Below, piece after piece: positions 26,442 through 35,189 of a stretch of 64,000 bases of DNA. The position numbers and the translations under genes are program-made. This DNA comes from JTS-RE37 sp041743975 (GTDB lineage Bacteria > Bacteroidota > Bacteroidia > Flavobacteriales > Flavobacteriaceae), in contig JBGTLT010000162.1 in NCBI GenBank assembly GCA_041743975.1, positions 1 to 64,000 of the forward strand, written 5' to 3'. The notes below the pieces were generated by a model that was not told where the DNA came from, did no database searches, and saw nothing but the letters and a program-made list of their open reading frames with translations. Position 1 is the stretch's first letter. Every line of letters begins with the position of its first letter.

Positions 26442-27917
26442 ATGAAAAAAGAAATAGTCTTCATTAAGAATATAATAGGAGCACTGCTTATGTTATCATT
26501 TATTATTTCGTGTACTAACGATTTATTGGATACAAAGCCATTAGGAGTTGCTACTGTTGGAGACCTTACAACCGGTGGTTTTGAAGCAGATGCGTTTGGA
26601 TTGTACGGACAACTAAGAGATTCGGGCGTTTCAAATTGGACTAGATTCTGGTTTCAAAGCATTCGTTCCGATGATGCCGATAAAGGGAGTTCGGCTGGCG
26701 ATCAAGCGCAGGGAGGAGCTGATTTTAATGAATTTAATTATTCCATTGATAGTGGCTTTAATAATGATAATTGGAATGACCATTACAAAGTGATCAATGC
26801 CTGTAATGATTTAATTGATGCCATCGAAGTTTCCGGGTTAACGGATAGTGGGACTATGGTAAATATGGCCGAAGCCAGAATGGTAAGGGCATTTCTTTAT
26901 TTTGATTTAAGAAGGGATTACGGGGAGGTTCCAATAGTTGATGAAAAAATAACAGAAGTAACCGATGGGAATAATCCAAAATCTACCGAAGCAGAGGTTG
27001 ATGCTTTTATTGAAGCTGATCTGGAGTTTGCAAGCGCAAATTTGCCTTTGACCTGGCCCTCTAACCATGTTGGAAGGGCTACCAAAGGGTTTGCGGATGG
27101 GTTACTCGCCAAACTGTATTTATATCAGGAAAACTATGCTGCTTCTTTGGCAAAAAGTCAGGAAGTTATCAATTCCGGGGTGTATGCATTAGAACCTTCC
27201 TATAAAACATTGTTCAACATTGAGGGTAATAATTCGATTGAATCTATATTTGAAATACAACAATTGGTTACAGAATCTGGTCAGGAGTTTGGTAATACTT
27301 ATTATCAATCACAAGGAGTTAGAGGTACGGGCCAATGGGACTTAGGTTGGGGGTTTAATGTGCCTACCCAAAATTTAGTGGATGCTTATGAACCGGATGA
27401 CCCAAGGATGGATGACACAATCTTAATTTCGGGTGAAGATGATGGCGGTTATGGTAGTGGGACCTTGCCAGGAACTCCTCCTCTGGATCAATTATATTGG
27501 AACAAAAAAGCATATACCGAAGCTGCTGAAAGAGTGAGATTTAGCCTGAGGTTTAATCTGTGGGAGAATATAAAAATTCTTCGATATGCAGATGTTCTGC
27601 TAATGGCAGCGGAAGCAGCGGTTCAAACAGGAAATGTGGCTCTTGCCACGGATTATTTAAACCAGGTAAGGGCACGGGCAAGAGGTGGGGCAAACGTGCT
27701 TCCGGATGTAGCACTTGCAACATTAGAGGCTGTCAAGCACGAAAGAAGAATAGAATTGGCAATGGAAGGGGAGCGTTTTTACGATTTGGTCCGCTGGGGT
27801 GAAGCACCTGCCATGTTGGGGGGCTTAGGCTATGAAGCTAGAAATGAGTGGTATCCAATCCCACAAACGGCAATCGATCAATCGAACGGGGTATTGGTAC
27901 AAAATCCAAATTATTAA
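26442..27917 (+). CDS. susD: SusD/RagB-type surface glycan-binding lipoprotein
   Basis: 491 aa with lipobox FIISC (Cys24). DLLDTKPLG at the mature N-terminus, MAEARMVRAFLYFDLRRDYGEVPIVD, ATKGFADGLLAKLYLYQENY, NIKILRYADVLLMAAEAA and VKHERRIELAMEGERFYDLVRWG are the standard SusD landmarks in order. It caps the SusC channel and binds the glycan at the cell surface. The AT-rich composition is shared with susC. Confidence 0.95.
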   Translation: MKKEIVFIKNIIGALLMLSFIISCTNDLLDTKPLGVATVGDLTTGGFEADAFGLYGQLRDSGVSNWTRFWFQSIRSDDADKGSSAGDQAQGGADFNEFNYSIDSGFNNDNWNDHYKVINACNDLIDAIEVSGLTDSGTMVNMAEARMVRAFLYFDLRRDYGEVPIVDEKITEVTDGNNPKSTEAEVDAFIEADLEFASANLPLTWPSNHVGRATKGFADGLLAKLYLYQENYAASLAKSQEVINSGVYALEPSYKTLFNIEGNNSIESIFEIQQLVTESGQEFGNTYYQSQGVRGTGQWDLGWGFNVPTQNLVDAYEPDDPRMDDTILISGEDDGGYGSGTLPGTPPLDQLYWNKKAYTEAAERVRFSLRFNLWENIKILRYADVLLMAAEAAVQTGNVALATDYLNQVRARARGGANVLPDVALATLEAVKHERRIELAMEGERFYDLVRWGEAPAMLGGLGYEARNEWYPIPQTAIDQSNGVLVQNPNY

Positions 27918-27941
27918 TAATTGTTCAAAAAAAAGTTAGCT

Positions 27942-30374
27942 ATGAAAAATCGGCTTCATAAATTTAAAATAATGGCTTATGTGGTTTTGACTGCGTTTGC
28001 CATTACGGGTTGTCAAAATTTAGACAAACCCGGATTCGGGGAATATGAATTGGATCCTTCTATAGTAAACATTCTTTCTCCTGAAGAAGGGTCCGCTATT
28101 AAGGTTTTTGAAGAGGTCACATCTGTAGATATAGAAATAGAAGTTAATGATGATAATGTTGTTGATGAAATATCAATAGTTTTGGACGGCACTGAGATTG
28201 CAACATTAAATAATTTCAGTAATCCACGTCATGTATCAGAAACTTACACATATGACGGTTTAGTAAATGGAAGCCATAAATTAACGGTAACATCTACCGA
28301 TATTAATGGTAAATCTACCTCTGCTGAAGTTAATTTCAGCAAAGACCCGCCATACACTCCTACATATGATGGTGAAATTTTATACATGCCTTTTGATGGT
28401 GACTATAGGGATTTGGTTAGGGGTAATTTGGCAGATCAGGTCGGGTCACCTGGCTTTGCAGGTTCTGGTCTTGCAGGAACAAATGCATATAAGGGTGCCG
28501 CTGACTCCTATTTAACAAAACCAACGGAGGGGCTTTTAAATTCGGAATTTAGCGCGACTTTTTGGATAAACACCATTGCGACCCCTGACAGAGCCGGGAT
28601 ATTAACAATCAGCCCGGAAGATGCTGTAAATCCCGGTAATCCAAATAACAGATCAAGTGGCTTTAGATTGTTTAGGGAAGCCGTGGATGGAAATCAGGTA
28701 CTTAAGTTAAATATTGGTTCTGGCGGTGATAATTGGTTCGATGGTGGAGCGGCTGCTGCCTTGCCATTAGGTGAATGGGCACATGTCACAATAAGTATCA
28801 GTGCATCAGAGGCTACAGTGTTTATTAATGGACAGATTGTCAGCCAGGGTGGCTTCCCCGGACTCGATTGGACGGGTTGTGATTTGCTTTCTATTGGCTC
28901 TGGAGCCCCTAGATTTGTGGAATGGGGACATTTAGCAGAGGAAAGTCCGATTGATGAGCTCCGCATCTTCAATAAAGCTTTGACACAAGCTGATATTCAG
29001 GATATGATCAATACGGCCAATCCGTACATACCTCAATTTCCTGGCGAAACATTCTATATGCCCTTTGATAATGGTTTTGTCAACCTGGTTGGCAATATAG
29101 CTGCTACCCCGGTTGGGTCGCCTCAAATAACAGTTGACGCCTATGAAGGATCAGGTGCCTATATGGGAGCTACTGATTCCTATATAACATATCCGTCAGC
29201 CGGATTAACCACCCCTGAGTTCAGTGCCAGTATGTGGTTTAATTTAAACAATGTACCGGATCGTGCTGCTCTATTGGCCATTAGTCCGGAAGATACAGCT
29301 AATCCCGGATATCCTGATATTCAAAATAACAGATCGTCTGGCATTAGGTTGTTTCGGGAAGATGTTGGTGGAGAGCAGGTACTTAAACTGAATATCGGTA
29401 CGGGCGGTGACAATTGGTTTGACGGTGGTGCAGCTGCTGCAATGCCATTAGGTGAATGGGCACATCTTGCAATAAGTATTGGGGCAACGGAGGCAACTGT
29501 ATATATAAATGGAGTGGTGGTAAGCACTGGGCCTTTTCCAGGCCTTGATTGGACAGGTTGTGATGTTATTTCCATTATGTCCGGTGCACCAAGGTTTACA
29601 GAATGGGGTCATCTATCTGATCTTAGTAGTCTGGACGAATTGCGATTTTTTAATAAGGCATTATCTGCAGAAGAAGTTGGTGCAATATTTGGTGGTGTGG
29701 TTACACCTCCATTCTTTGGAGCAACCTTATACATGCCCTTTGATGGTGACAATGTCAACAAAGCTCAAAATGTTGCAGCCACAGTTGTAGGAACCACGGG
29801 GTTCTCCGGTGAAGGTAAGGTAGGATCAGATTCTTTTGCAGGTGCTGCAGACTCTTATTTAACGATTCCATCTGATGGGTTAACCACCCCGGAATTTAGT
29901 GCTGCCATGTGGTACAAATTAAACAATGTTCCGGACCGCGGAGGTATTTTGGCAATCAGTCCTGAAGATGTTGCCAATGCGGGCTACCCTGATATTCAAA
30001 ATGACAGGTCATCGGGCATTAGGTTGTTCAGGGAAGATGTTGGGGGAGAGCAGGTGCTTAAACTGAATATCGGTACGGGTACCGACAATTGGTTTGATGG
30101 TGGTGCTGCTGCTGCGATGCCAGTAGGTGAATGGGCACATCTCGCAATAAGTATCGGGGCAACTGAGGCAACGGTATATATAAATGGGGAAGTGGTAAGC
30201 ACTGGACCCTTTACTGGGCTTGATTGGACAGGCTGTGATGTTATTTCCATTATGTCCGGTGCTCCAAGGTTTACAGAATGGGGTCATTTATCCGATCTTA
30301 GTTTTCTTGATGAATTGTACTTTTTTGATAAAGCACTGACACAGGCCGAGATCCAAACCATTATGTCAGAATAG
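27942..30374 (+). CDS. lipoprotein with Ig-like domain and three LamG-type repeats
   Basis: 810 aa from the ATG at 27942; a TTG further upstream (27921) is less likely. Lipobox AITGC puts Cys24 at the mature end. Residues about 40-140 look like an Ig-like domain (VDIEIEVNDDNVVDEISIVLD). Three LamG/concanavalin-like repeats of about 220 aa follow, each with LYMPFDG-type start, EFSA(T/S/A)xW, NRSSG-R-LFRE, GDNWFDGGAAAA and LDWTGCD blocks. Position after susCD suggests a surface glycan-binding protein. No catalytic residues are recognised. Spacing is 24 bases after susD. Confidence 0.85.
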   Translation: MKNRLHKFKIMAYVVLTAFAITGCQNLDKPGFGEYELDPSIVNILSPEEGSAIKVFEEVTSVDIEIEVNDDNVVDEISIVLDGTEIATLNNFSNPRHVSETYTYDGLVNGSHKLTVTSTDINGKSTSAEVNFSKDPPYTPTYDGEILYMPFDGDYRDLVRGNLADQVGSPGFAGSGLAGTNAYKGAADSYLTKPTEGLLNSEFSATFWINTIATPDRAGILTISPEDAVNPGNPNNRSSGFRLFREAVDGNQVLKLNIGSGGDNWFDGGAAAALPLGEWAHVTISISASEATVFINGQIVSQGGFPGLDWTGCDLLSIGSGAPRFVEWGHLAEESPIDELRIFNKALTQADIQDMINTANPYIPQFPGETFYMPFDNGFVNLVGNIAATPVGSPQITVDAYEGSGAYMGATDSYITYPSAGLTTPEFSASMWFNLNNVPDRAALLAISPEDTANPGYPDIQNNRSSGIRLFREDVGGEQVLKLNIGTGGDNWFDGGAAAAMPLGEWAHLAISIGATEATVYINGVVVSTGPFPGLDWTGCDVISIMSGAPRFTEWGHLSDLSSLDELRFFNKALSAEEVGAIFGGVVTPPFFGATLYMPFDGDNVNKAQNVAATVVGTTGFSGEGKVGSDSFAGAADSYLTIPSDGLTTPEFSAAMWYKLNNVPDRGGILAISPEDVANAGYPDIQNDRSSGIRLFREDVGGEQVLKLNIGTGTDNWFDGGAAAAMPVGEWAHLAISIGATEATVYINGEVVSTGPFTGLDWTGCDVISIMSGAPRFTEWGHLSDLSFLDELYFFDKALTQAEIQTIMSE
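28371..30371 (+). repeat. three in-frame tandem repeats, about 670 bases each
   Basis: Units begin near 28371, 29043 and 29719 inside the LamG lipoprotein gene. Units 2 and 3 are closer to each other than to unit 1 and share long near-identical DNA runs, such as the segment encoding EDVGGEQVLKLNIGTG. The repeats also produce matching but meaningless open frames on the minus strand. Confidence 0.85.
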
Positions 30375-30510
30375 AAAAATGGGGAGACTCCAGAAGTGAA
30401 CGGAGATTTTTCCGGGGCCTGAATGCCATTTATTTGTTAGGTTTAATTAGTTCTTTTAGCTGCATTCCATGACAGGGATGCAGCTAAATATTCTCAATTG
30501 TTTTTATAGT

Positions 30511-31884
30511 ATGTTGCAATTCACAAATAAGACAAAATTAGCAATCTTACCTTGCCTGTTGCTTTTTCTCAGCTGCAATACAGGCAAAAAGGATATTCAA
30601 AATAGTGATAACTCCCATTTTCAGGAGGCTTTAACTGATGACGAAATTTTGGATTCAGTACAGCAACAAACCTTCAATTATTTCTGGGAGGGAGCAGAGC
30701 CCGTTTCCGGACTGGCACGGGAACGGATCCACATGGATAATATCTACCCCAGCAATGACAAGGACATCATAACAACCGGTGGTTCCGGTTTTGGCCTGAT
30801 GGCAATCCTTGCCGGGATAGAGCGTGGCTTCATCACGCGGGAACAAGCCGTGGAGCGCTACGAACGCATCATCGGCTACCTTGAGAAAGCAGACCGCTTT
30901 CACGGAGCGTGGCCGCACTGGCTGAATGCTGATGGGGAAACGGTCCCGTTTAGTGCTAAGGACGATGGGGGCGACCTTGTGGAAACGGCCTTTCTCGTAC
31001 AGGGGCTGCTAACGGTCAGGGAATACTTCTTGAATGGTTCTGAAAGGGAAAATCAACTTGCGGATAAAATCCAGTTGCTATGGGAAGGGGTTGAGTGGGA
31101 CTGGTATACCAAAGGCGGGGAAAATGTGCTGTACTGGCATTGGTCACCCCGGTATGGCTGGGAAATGAATTTCCCTGTCGGGGGTTATAATGAGGCGCTC
31201 ATCATGTATGTACTTGCGGCTGCATCCCCAACCCACCCCATCAGGAAGGAAGTGTATGAAAAAGGCTGGGCCCGGGACGGCGCGATTACCAGGGATACCA
31301 CGGTCTATGGGCTTGAAACGGAACTGGACCACTATGAACATAATGATCATGCTGTGGGCCCTTTGTTCTGGGCCCATTATTCCTACCTTGGGCTGGATCC
31401 CACAGGCCTGAAAGATCAATATGCCGACTATTGGAAACTCAACTACCATCACGCCAGGATACAGTATGAACATGCCGTTCGGAACCCCGGGGATTTTGAG
31501 GGCTATGGGGAAGACTTATGGGGGCTCACCTCCAGCTATTCCATGAAGGGGTATGCAGGACACCACCCGGACGAGGACCTGGGGGTGATCTCCCCCACGG
31601 CTGCTTTATCCTCAATGCCCTATACGCCAAAGGAGAGCATGCAATTTTTGCGGTATATGTATGAAAAACAGGATTCCCTCGTCGGCAAGTATGGACCCTA
31701 TGATGCTTTTAGCCTTGAGAATAAATGGTATGTGCCGAGATACCTTGCCATTGACCAGGGCCCCATTCCCGTAATGGTGGAAAATTACAGGACAGGATTG
31801 CTCTGGAAACTCTTTATGAAAAATAAGGACGTACAGAACGGATTGAAAAAATTAAATTTTACCAGCCCATACCTGAAAAGCTGA
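30511..31884 (+). CDS. GH144-type (glycoamylase-domain) glycoside hydrolase lipoprotein 1
   Basis: 457 aa from ATG 30511, which yields a normal lipoprotein signal (KLAILPCLLLFLSC, Cys22); ATGs at 30469 and 30478 would add a non-signal leader. The body is the PF10091 all-alpha barrel with TFNYFWEGAEPVSGLARER, TGGSGFGLMAILAGIERGF, RFHGAWPHWLNADGETVPFS, GGDLVETAFLVQGLLTVREY, WHWSPRYGW and GYNEALIMYVLAAASPTHPI. Known members (GH144) cleave beta-1,2-glucans. It overlaps the second copy by one base (TGATG) and follows the SusCD/LamG genes by about 136 bases. Confidence 0.87.
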   Translation: MLQFTNKTKLAILPCLLLFLSCNTGKKDIQNSDNSHFQEALTDDEILDSVQQQTFNYFWEGAEPVSGLARERIHMDNIYPSNDKDIITTGGSGFGLMAILAGIERGFITREQAVERYERIIGYLEKADRFHGAWPHWLNADGETVPFSAKDDGGDLVETAFLVQGLLTVREYFLNGSERENQLADKIQLLWEGVEWDWYTKGGENVLYWHWSPRYGWEMNFPVGGYNEALIMYVLAAASPTHPIRKEVYEKGWARDGAITRDTTVYGLETELDHYEHNDHAVGPLFWAHYSYLGLDPTGLKDQYADYWKLNYHHARIQYEHAVRNPGDFEGYGEDLWGLTSSYSMKGYAGHHPDEDLGVISPTAALSSMPYTPKESMQFLRYMYEKQDSLVGKYGPYDAFSLENKWYVPRYLAIDQGPIPVMVENYRTGLLWKLFMKNKDVQNGLKKLNFTSPYLKS

Positions 31885-33257
31885 TGGCAAAAACCTTTTT
31901 CGCAATCATATGCCTGTTCCTGCTTCACTCATGCGGAAAGGATGACCATATCTATACCCCCGTAGACATTCCGGATGATTCGCCAAAGCCACCCGCAGAG
32001 ACCCCGGCAATAACCGATGCCGAACTGCTGGACCTGACACAGCGCGAAACGTTCCGGTATTTCTGGGATTATGCAGAAGTCAACTCGGGGTGTGCCAGGG
32101 AACGGTACCACCCTGGCGACCCAACCCGGGATGAGCAGGTGGTTACCACTGGGGGTACCGGTTTTGGATTGATGGCCTTGCTGGTAGGGATGGAAAGGGG
32201 CTATATTTCCCGGGAAGACGGAGTGGATCGCCTTGATAAAATCCTTTCTTTTTTGGAAAATGCGGATCGTTTTCATGGTGCGTGGCCCCACTGGCTGAAC
32301 GGGAGCAACGGGAAGGTAATCCCTTTCAGCAGCCTCGATAACGGAGGCGACCTTGTAGAGACTGCTTTCCTGGTCCAGGGCCTGATCTGTATAAAGGAAT
32401 ATTTGCAACAGGGTACACCCGCCGAAACCCTGCTGGCCTCCAGGGCTGATGACCTTTGGAAAGGGGTTGATTGGGCCTGGTATACGCAGGGGCAGGAAGT
32501 CTTGTATTGGCACTGGAGCCCCGATCATGGTTTTGATCTCAACCTCCAACTCAAAGGCTACAACGAGGTGTTGATTACCTATGTATTGGCTGCAGCATCA
32601 CCTGATTTCAGTATCACAAAGGAGGTTTATGACACAGGATGGGCCTCTAATGGCGGTATGCTGTCGACCAATAGCCCGTATAATGTTCCCCTTTTAGTCC
32701 GGCACGCCGGATCTACGGAATATGGCGGTCCCTTGTTCTGGGCACATTATTCTTACCTGGGCCTTGATCCCCGGAACCTTGCAGACGAATTTGTTAATTA
32801 TTGGGACGTGAACGTCAACCAGGCCCGGATCAACCTGGTATATTGTATTGATAATCCTGAAGGTTATAAGGATTACGGGGAAAATTGCTGGGGCCTTACC
32901 GCCAGCTACACCCGGAATGAAGATGGGAGCCTGGGGTATGCCGCCCACCGGCCTGGAAATGATACCGGCGTCATATCACCGACTGCAGCTATAAGCTCCA
33001 TCCCCTATACCCCCGACGCATCACTGAAAGCACTCCATTTTTTTTACGGACATAAAGACAAACTATTGGGTCCTGCGGGGTTTTATGATGCCTTTAGCCC
33101 GCAACATAATTATTGGGTAGCAGACGGCTACCTCGCCATTGACCAGGGACCGGAGCTCATCATGATTGAAAATTACCGGACGGGATTGCTATGGGAACTG
33201 TTTATGGGCAACAAGGACGTTCAGTCCGGCCTTCTGAAATTGGGATTTACATATTAA
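31884..33257 (+). CDS. GH144-type (glycoamylase-domain) glycoside hydrolase lipoprotein 2
   Basis: 457 aa with lipobox LLHSC (Cys17). It has the same order of blocks as its upstream neighbour (TFRYFWDYAEVNSGCARERY, TGGTGFGLMALLVGMERGY, RFHGAWPHWLNGS, GGDLVETAFLVQGL, WHWSPDHGF, GYNEVLITYVLAAASPDF). The copies share the fold but have diverged, notably in the segment before the FWAHYSYLGLDP motif, so they may differ in chain length or endo/exo action. The start codon overlaps the stop of copy 1, indicating translational coupling. Confidence 0.87.
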   Translation: MAKTFFAIICLFLLHSCGKDDHIYTPVDIPDDSPKPPAETPAITDAELLDLTQRETFRYFWDYAEVNSGCARERYHPGDPTRDEQVVTTGGTGFGLMALLVGMERGYISREDGVDRLDKILSFLENADRFHGAWPHWLNGSNGKVIPFSSLDNGGDLVETAFLVQGLICIKEYLQQGTPAETLLASRADDLWKGVDWAWYTQGQEVLYWHWSPDHGFDLNLQLKGYNEVLITYVLAAASPDFSITKEVYDTGWASNGGMLSTNSPYNVPLLVRHAGSTEYGGPLFWAHYSYLGLDPRNLADEFVNYWDVNVNQARINLVYCIDNPEGYKDYGENCWGLTASYTRNEDGSLGYAAHRPGNDTGVISPTAAISSIPYTPDASLKALHFFYGHKDKLLGPAGFYDAFSPQHNYWVADGYLAIDQGPELIMIENYRTGLLWELFMGNKDVQSGLLKLGFTY

Positions 33258-33269
33258 GTTGTATTTTCA

Positions 33270-33360
33270 TCAAACGAATTCCCCGGGGCTTTTGCCCCGG
33301 GACACCTATCCTCTGGAGAAGTCGAAACCACTAAGGCGGTTTCGGGGGAGGAGAAATTCA
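33270..33360 (+). repeat. dispersed palindromic repeat, copy B (full length)
   Basis: About 91 bases just after the second GH144 gene. It contains the palindrome CCCCGGGGCTTTTGCCCCGG and a second stem GAAACCACTAAGGCGGTTTC, ending GGAGGAGAAATTC. It matches copy C (63.7 kb, opposite strand) over its whole length and copy A (7.5 kb) over the first third. The first stem could fold in the transcript and act as a terminator or 3'-end stabiliser. Confidence 0.75.
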
Positions 33361-33408
33361 TTATTCCCGGAAAATGCATCGGAATAAACCTGGATTAATC
33401 GTATTAAA

Positions 33409-35178
33409 TTGCAGAGAATTACCGCCTTTTTAGCACTGCTTGGTTTGTTTTTGCAGCCCTCGTTTTCTGTGGGACAACAAGCGCAAAAGACGTTTTGCAA
33501 CCCCATTAACATTGATTACGGTTATACCCCAATACCTAATTTCTCAACCCAGGGCAGGCACCGTGCCACAGCGGATCCGGTAATTGTAACCTTCAAAGGG
33601 AATTATTTCCTGTTTTCAACCAACCAATGGGGATATTGGTGGAGCAGCGATATGCTGGCCTGGAATTTTATCCCCCGGAAATTCCTGCTCGAACAGCACA
33701 AGGTCTATGACGAACTATGTGCACCTGCAGCGTTTGTGATGAAGGATGAATTGTATGTCATCGGTTCAACCCATGGGCCTTCCTTCCCCATCTGGAAAAG
33801 CAGTAATCCTACGGTTGATGATTGGACCATCGCTGTGGATTCCCTCAAGGTAGGGGCCTGGGATCCCGCTTTTCTGTATGATGATGAAAAGGAAAAACTA
33901 TACCTCTACTGGGGCTCCAGCAATGAGTTTCCAATACTGGGAAGTGAGATAAACATCCAGACAATGCAGTCCGAAGGGTTTACCAAACCCATAATATCGC
34001 TGCACCCTGAAGACCATGGCTGGGAACGATTCGGGGAATACAATGACAACACCTTCCTTCAGCCTTTTATGGAGGGTGCCTGGGTAACACTTTACAATGG
34101 TAAATACTATATGCAATACGGGGCGCCGGCCACTGAATTCAGCGGGTATGCCGACGGCGTATACGTAAGTAACCAACCCCTGGAGGGCTTTGTGTATCAA
34201 TCCCATAACCCATTTTCATATAAACCAGGAGGTTTTGCCAGGGGAGCCGGCCATGGGGCCACTTACCAGGACAATTTTGGCAATTGGTGGCACGTTTCAA
34301 CGATAGTCCTGGGCGTTAAAAATAGTTTTGAGCGAAGGATAGGGATCTGGCCGGCCGGTTTTGATGCCGAAGGGACCCTCTATTGCAATACGGCATATGG
34401 AGACTATCCTACCTACCTGCCTACCGGGGATGCTGACCATCGCAAAGGGCTCTTTACGGGCTGGATGTTATTGAATTACAATAAACCTGTACAGGTTTCC
34501 TCCACCCTGGGCGGGTTTCAACCTAATTTTGCCGTGGATGAGGACCTGAAAACATACTGGTCTGCGAAAACCGGTGTGAAAGGTGAATGGTTTCAGACAG
34601 ACCTGGGCGAAATCAGCACCATCCATGCCATACAGGTAAATTATGCGGACCAGGATGCAGAATTCCTGGGCAAGAGCCATGGGGCATACCACCAGTATAA
34701 AATATTCGGATCAGATGATGAAAGGTCCTGGGATCTCCTGATTGATAAGAGCCGAAACAAGACCGATGTCCCACATGATTATATTGTACTTGAGAAAACC
34801 GTACAGGCGCGGTACCTCAGGATGGAAAATATAAAAATGCCAACCGGAAAATTTGCAATAAGCGGGTTTCGGGTATTTGGAAAGGCCGATGGGGAATCAC
34901 CGCCTTCCGTACAGGATTTTATTGCCCTCAGGGCCAGCCCTGAGAAATATGGGGAACGGCGCAGTGCCTGGCTTAAATGGGAGGTGAACGATAGCGCGGA
35001 TGGCTATGTCATCTATTTCGGGAAATCCCCTGGCAAGCTGTATGGTAGCATTATGGTATATGGAAAGAACGATTATTTTTTCACAGGAATGGACAGGACT
35101 GACCCCTATTATTTTCAAATAGAAGCATTTAACGCCAATGGCATTTCCGAAAGGACACCCGAGATCAGGGTGGAATAA
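33409..35178 (+). CDS. GH43-like glycoside hydrolase with F5/8-type C (CBM32-like) and FN3-like domains
   Basis: 589 aa. The start appears to be TTG (33409); no in-frame ATG precedes it before a stop at 33385, and TTG gives a signal peptide (ITAFLALLGLFLQPSFSVGQ). Residues 40-340 follow the five-bladed GH43-type pattern: ATADPVIV (Asp56, base), GAWDPAFLYDD (Asp152, pKa modulator) and FMEGAWVTLYNGKYYMQYG (Glu222, acid). Residues 355-490 resemble a discoidin/F5-8C carbohydrate-binding domain (FAVDEDLKTYWSAKTG, ARYLRMENIKMP). Residues 500-589 look like fibronectin III. Substrate unknown; arabino-, xylo- or galacto-linkages are typical of the family. Confidence 0.8.
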   Translation: MQRITAFLALLGLFLQPSFSVGQQAQKTFCNPINIDYGYTPIPNFSTQGRHRATADPVIVTFKGNYFLFSTNQWGYWWSSDMLAWNFIPRKFLLEQHKVYDELCAPAAFVMKDELYVIGSTHGPSFPIWKSSNPTVDDWTIAVDSLKVGAWDPAFLYDDEKEKLYLYWGSSNEFPILGSEINIQTMQSEGFTKPIISLHPEDHGWERFGEYNDNTFLQPFMEGAWVTLYNGKYYMQYGAPATEFSGYADGVYVSNQPLEGFVYQSHNPFSYKPGGFARGAGHGATYQDNFGNWWHVSTIVLGVKNSFERRIGIWPAGFDAEGTLYCNTAYGDYPTYLPTGDADHRKGLFTGWMLLNYNKPVQVSSTLGGFQPNFAVDEDLKTYWSAKTGVKGEWFQTDLGEISTIHAIQVNYADQDAEFLGKSHGAYHQYKIFGSDDERSWDLLIDKSRNKTDVPHDYIVLEKTVQARYLRMENIKMPTGKFAISGFRVFGKADGESPPSVQDFIALRASPEKYGERRSAWLKWEVNDSADGYVIYFGKSPGKLYGSIMVYGKNDYFFTGMDRTDPYYFQIEAFNANGISERTPEIRVE

Positions 35179-35189
35179 ATGGACTTAAA

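Noticed and set aside
28694..30287. Several similar open frames on the minus strand, starting MEITSQPVQS or MTPFCKPW
   Set aside because: They are antisense shadows of the three LamG repeats and look alike only because the repeats are alike.
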